Under the pieces are notes generated by a model. It ran no database searches. It worked only from the letters and a program-made list of their open reading frames with translations, and was not told the DNA's origin. Positions 13,604-15,171 of a stretch of DNA of 15,171 nt are shown here, in pieces. Every line of letters starts with the position of its first letter. Position 1 is the stretch's first letter. Origin of the DNA: CAYVXE01 sp964455375 (GTDB lineage: Bacteria > Zhuqueibacterota > Zhuqueibacteria > Oceanimicrobiales > Oceanimicrobiaceae); the NCBI GenBank assembly GCA_964455375.1, contig CAYVXE010000100.1, positions 1-15,171 of the forward strand, in the 5' to 3' direction. Position numbers and translations under genes: made by a program.

Positions 13604-14836
13604 ATGAGCCAATTAAGTTTTGTAGATTTCACCCCGGAGCCTGTAAAATATCAGTCTGTCTCTGAACTGACACGCAAAGTTAAAATATGTCTGGAAGATG
13701 AATTTAATGAAGTTTTTATTCTGGGTGAAATTTCTAATTTTAAACATCATTCCAGCGGGCACATGTATTTTTCACTCAAAGATGACTATGCGCAAATTTC
13801 CTGTGTTTTATGGAGGTCGAGAAATGAGAGGTTGTTTTTTACACCTCAAAATGGGATGAAAGTGACTGTTTTTGCTCGTATTGCAGTTTATGAAAAAAGA
13901 GGGAACTATCAACTCGATGTATTCGATATGCAACCTGCGGGCATCGGCGAATTGCAACAGGCATTTGAAAACCTGAAAATTCGTTTACGAGATGAAGGCT
14001 TGTTCGGGGTTGAACATAAAAAAGCCATGCCGCCATTTCCCCAACGTATCGGCCTTGTCACGTCACCCACCGGCGCTGCCATTCAGGATCTGATGAATGT
14101 GCTGCAAAGACGCAATCCTGCCGTTGAACTCATACTCAGTCCTGTGCGGGTACAGGGCGAAGGAGCTGCTTTTGAAATTGCCCAGGCTATTGATGATTTC
14201 AATGAATATAAAAATGTTGATTTGCTAATCGTTGGTCGAGGCGGCGGTTCATTGGAAGACCTCTGGCCGTTCAATGAAGAAATGGTTGCAAGGGCTGTTT
14301 ATCGTTCGGAGATACCAATCATATCCGCGGTGGGTCATGAAATCGATTTTACAATTTGCGATTTTGTTGCTGACTTGAGAGCGCCCACGCCTTCTGCTGC
14401 AGCGGAACTTGCCGTCCCCGTTCGGGATGATTTAAAGAGCATGCTGACAAATGTCAGCGAAGGGATGAGCCGTTTGCTTTTGCAGCGAATTTCTAACCAG
14501 AGGGAGAAAATAAGCACGATTCAGAGCAGCTATGCGTTCCGGCATCCGGCGGATATGGTACATCAAAATATGCAAAGATTAGATGAATTACGCAAGCATT
14601 TGAACATACAAATTACGCATAAAATGGATCGTAATTGCGAGGCCCTCGATGCGCTGTCTCAGCGGCTGGCTTTGCTGGAACACGAGAGTGTTTTGCGGCG
14701 CGGCTACAGTCTTTGCTTCCGCCTCGATGACGAAAAGCTGATTTCCGACGCTGTAGATTTGCATGTAGACGACTATGTGCGGCTGGAGTTTTACCGTGGG
14801 AAAGCAGCGGCGAAAGTCAGGGACATCTCCACTTAA
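13604..14836 (+). CDS. xseA: Exodeoxyribonuclease VII large subunit
   Basis: This 410-residue protein is the catalytic subunit of exonuclease VII, which degrades single-stranded DNA to oligonucleotides in repair. The N-terminal OB-fold covers about residues 17-112 (VSELTRKVKICLE, VFILGEISNFKHHSSGHMYF, SLKDDYAQI). The catalytic ExoVII_L domain starts near 135 and shows RIGLVTSPTGAAIQD, the VGRGGGSLEDLWPFNEE motif (210-226) and VGHEIDFTICDFVADLRAPT (243-262). A coiled-coil region follows (about 275-375), and the end holds VLRRGYSL. The length is slightly below the E. coli protein but complete. The ATG has only a weak purine-rich leader. The small subunit gene xseB, usually next to xseA, is not within the 335 bases that follow. 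Confidence 0.97.
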   Translation: MSQLSFVDFTPEPVKYQSVSELTRKVKICLEDEFNEVFILGEISNFKHHSSGHMYFSLKDDYAQISCVLWRSRNERLFFTPQNGMKVTVFARIAVYEKRGNYQLDVFDMQPAGIGELQQAFENLKIRLRDEGLFGVEHKKAMPPFPQRIGLVTSPTGAAIQDLMNVLQRRNPAVELILSPVRVQGEGAAFEIAQAIDDFNEYKNVDLLIVGRGGGSLEDLWPFNEEMVARAVYRSEIPIISAVGHEIDFTICDFVADLRAPTPSAAAELAVPVRDDLKSMLTNVSEGMSRLLLQRISNQREKISTIQSSYAFRHPADMVHQNMQRLDELRKHLNIQITHKMDRNCEALDALSQRLALLEHESVLRRGYSLCFRLDDEKLISDAVDLHVDDYVRLEFYRGKAAAKVRDIST

Positions 14837-15171
14837 CCTGAGTAGGCATCCTTGTTCTTCTTTATGCGAGTTTTGTTTTTTGCTTGACTTTGATCAAATG
14901 ATTTCGTAGGGTTAGTTTCATTGAATGACGACGGGAATTTTTCCTGAATTACATTTACTACCCAATAGCCCGATTCTCTTACGCTATTTTACTTAAAATT
15001 TCCTACTAAATTACTCATCTTAAACATCCTGATTTGTTTCTTTTCTGATGTCATTCTGCAAATTTAGGGGACCTAATAGCAGATTTCTTACTATTTGTAG
15101 AATCCGAATCTTATCCCTTTCCGAGAGTGGTCCGGTAAGTGCTTAAAATCAATTTCGTAAGCCAAAACAAG
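14837..15171. other. Gene-free stretch at the right edge
   Basis: I see no gene I can support here. There is a ten-base palindrome TTTGATCAAA (14889-14898). A minus-strand frame is open for 40 codons between stops (15020-15142) and could encode LTGPLSERDKIRILQIVRNL followed by more; it has no start codon and is unrecognised. A second minus-strand frame open for about 50 codons lies around 14835-14990. No terminator hairpin with a T-run follows xseA. Confidence 0.5.

Overview
The window looks like a chromosomal segment from an FCB-superphylum bacterium (Calditrichota/KSB1-like or a neighbouring lineage). This is inferred from a secreted MXAN_6640-type metalloprotease with a FlgD/T9SS-like C-terminal module, a CsgG-like secreted protein, and a very small, very basic mS38/AURKAIP1-like ribosomal-type protein. 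Genes here often carry strong Shine-Dalgarno sequences and two carry good sigma70-type promoters, which argues against a typical Bacteroidetes genome. All taxonomic statements are inference.

Left third (1-5523): signal transduction. The 3' part of a NarX/DegS-type histidine kinase is followed by its NarL/FixJ response regulator. Next comes a second, N-terminally truncated copy of such a regulator behind a cluster of palindromes, then an unrecognised small ORF. A long four-PAS hybrid histidine kinase is closely followed by a single-domain CheY-like receiver.

Middle (5524-6738): about 1.2 kb without an intact gene. It holds the fossil C-terminus of an IS630-type transposase, fused within a few bases to the fossil C-terminus of a pyridine nucleotide-disulfide oxidoreductase. 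On the opposite strand is an IS982-like transposase remnant interrupted by nonsense codons. This is a junkyard left by insertion and deletion.

Right half (6739-14836): conserved housekeeping genes. yajQ stands alone. A secreted CsgG-domain protein has its own promoter and intrinsic terminator. A DUF512/PDZ radical-SAM protein is tightly coupled to the ribosome-assembly GTPase Der, and the secreted metalloprotease gene follows in the same direction. An HU-type DNA-binding protein and a 31-residue basic ribosomal-type protein (TTG start, near-perfect Shine-Dalgarno) form a small operon with a good sigma70 promoter. After an intergenic region with a long hairpin and phased CTTTGT repeats comes xseA, without xseB behind it. 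The last 335 bases hold no gene I can support.

No clearly new biological system is visible. The least ordinary items are the tiny ribosomal-type gene, the palindrome cluster in front of the truncated regulator, the structured intergenic DNA between the small operon and xseA, and the terminator that directly abuts the DUF512 start codon.
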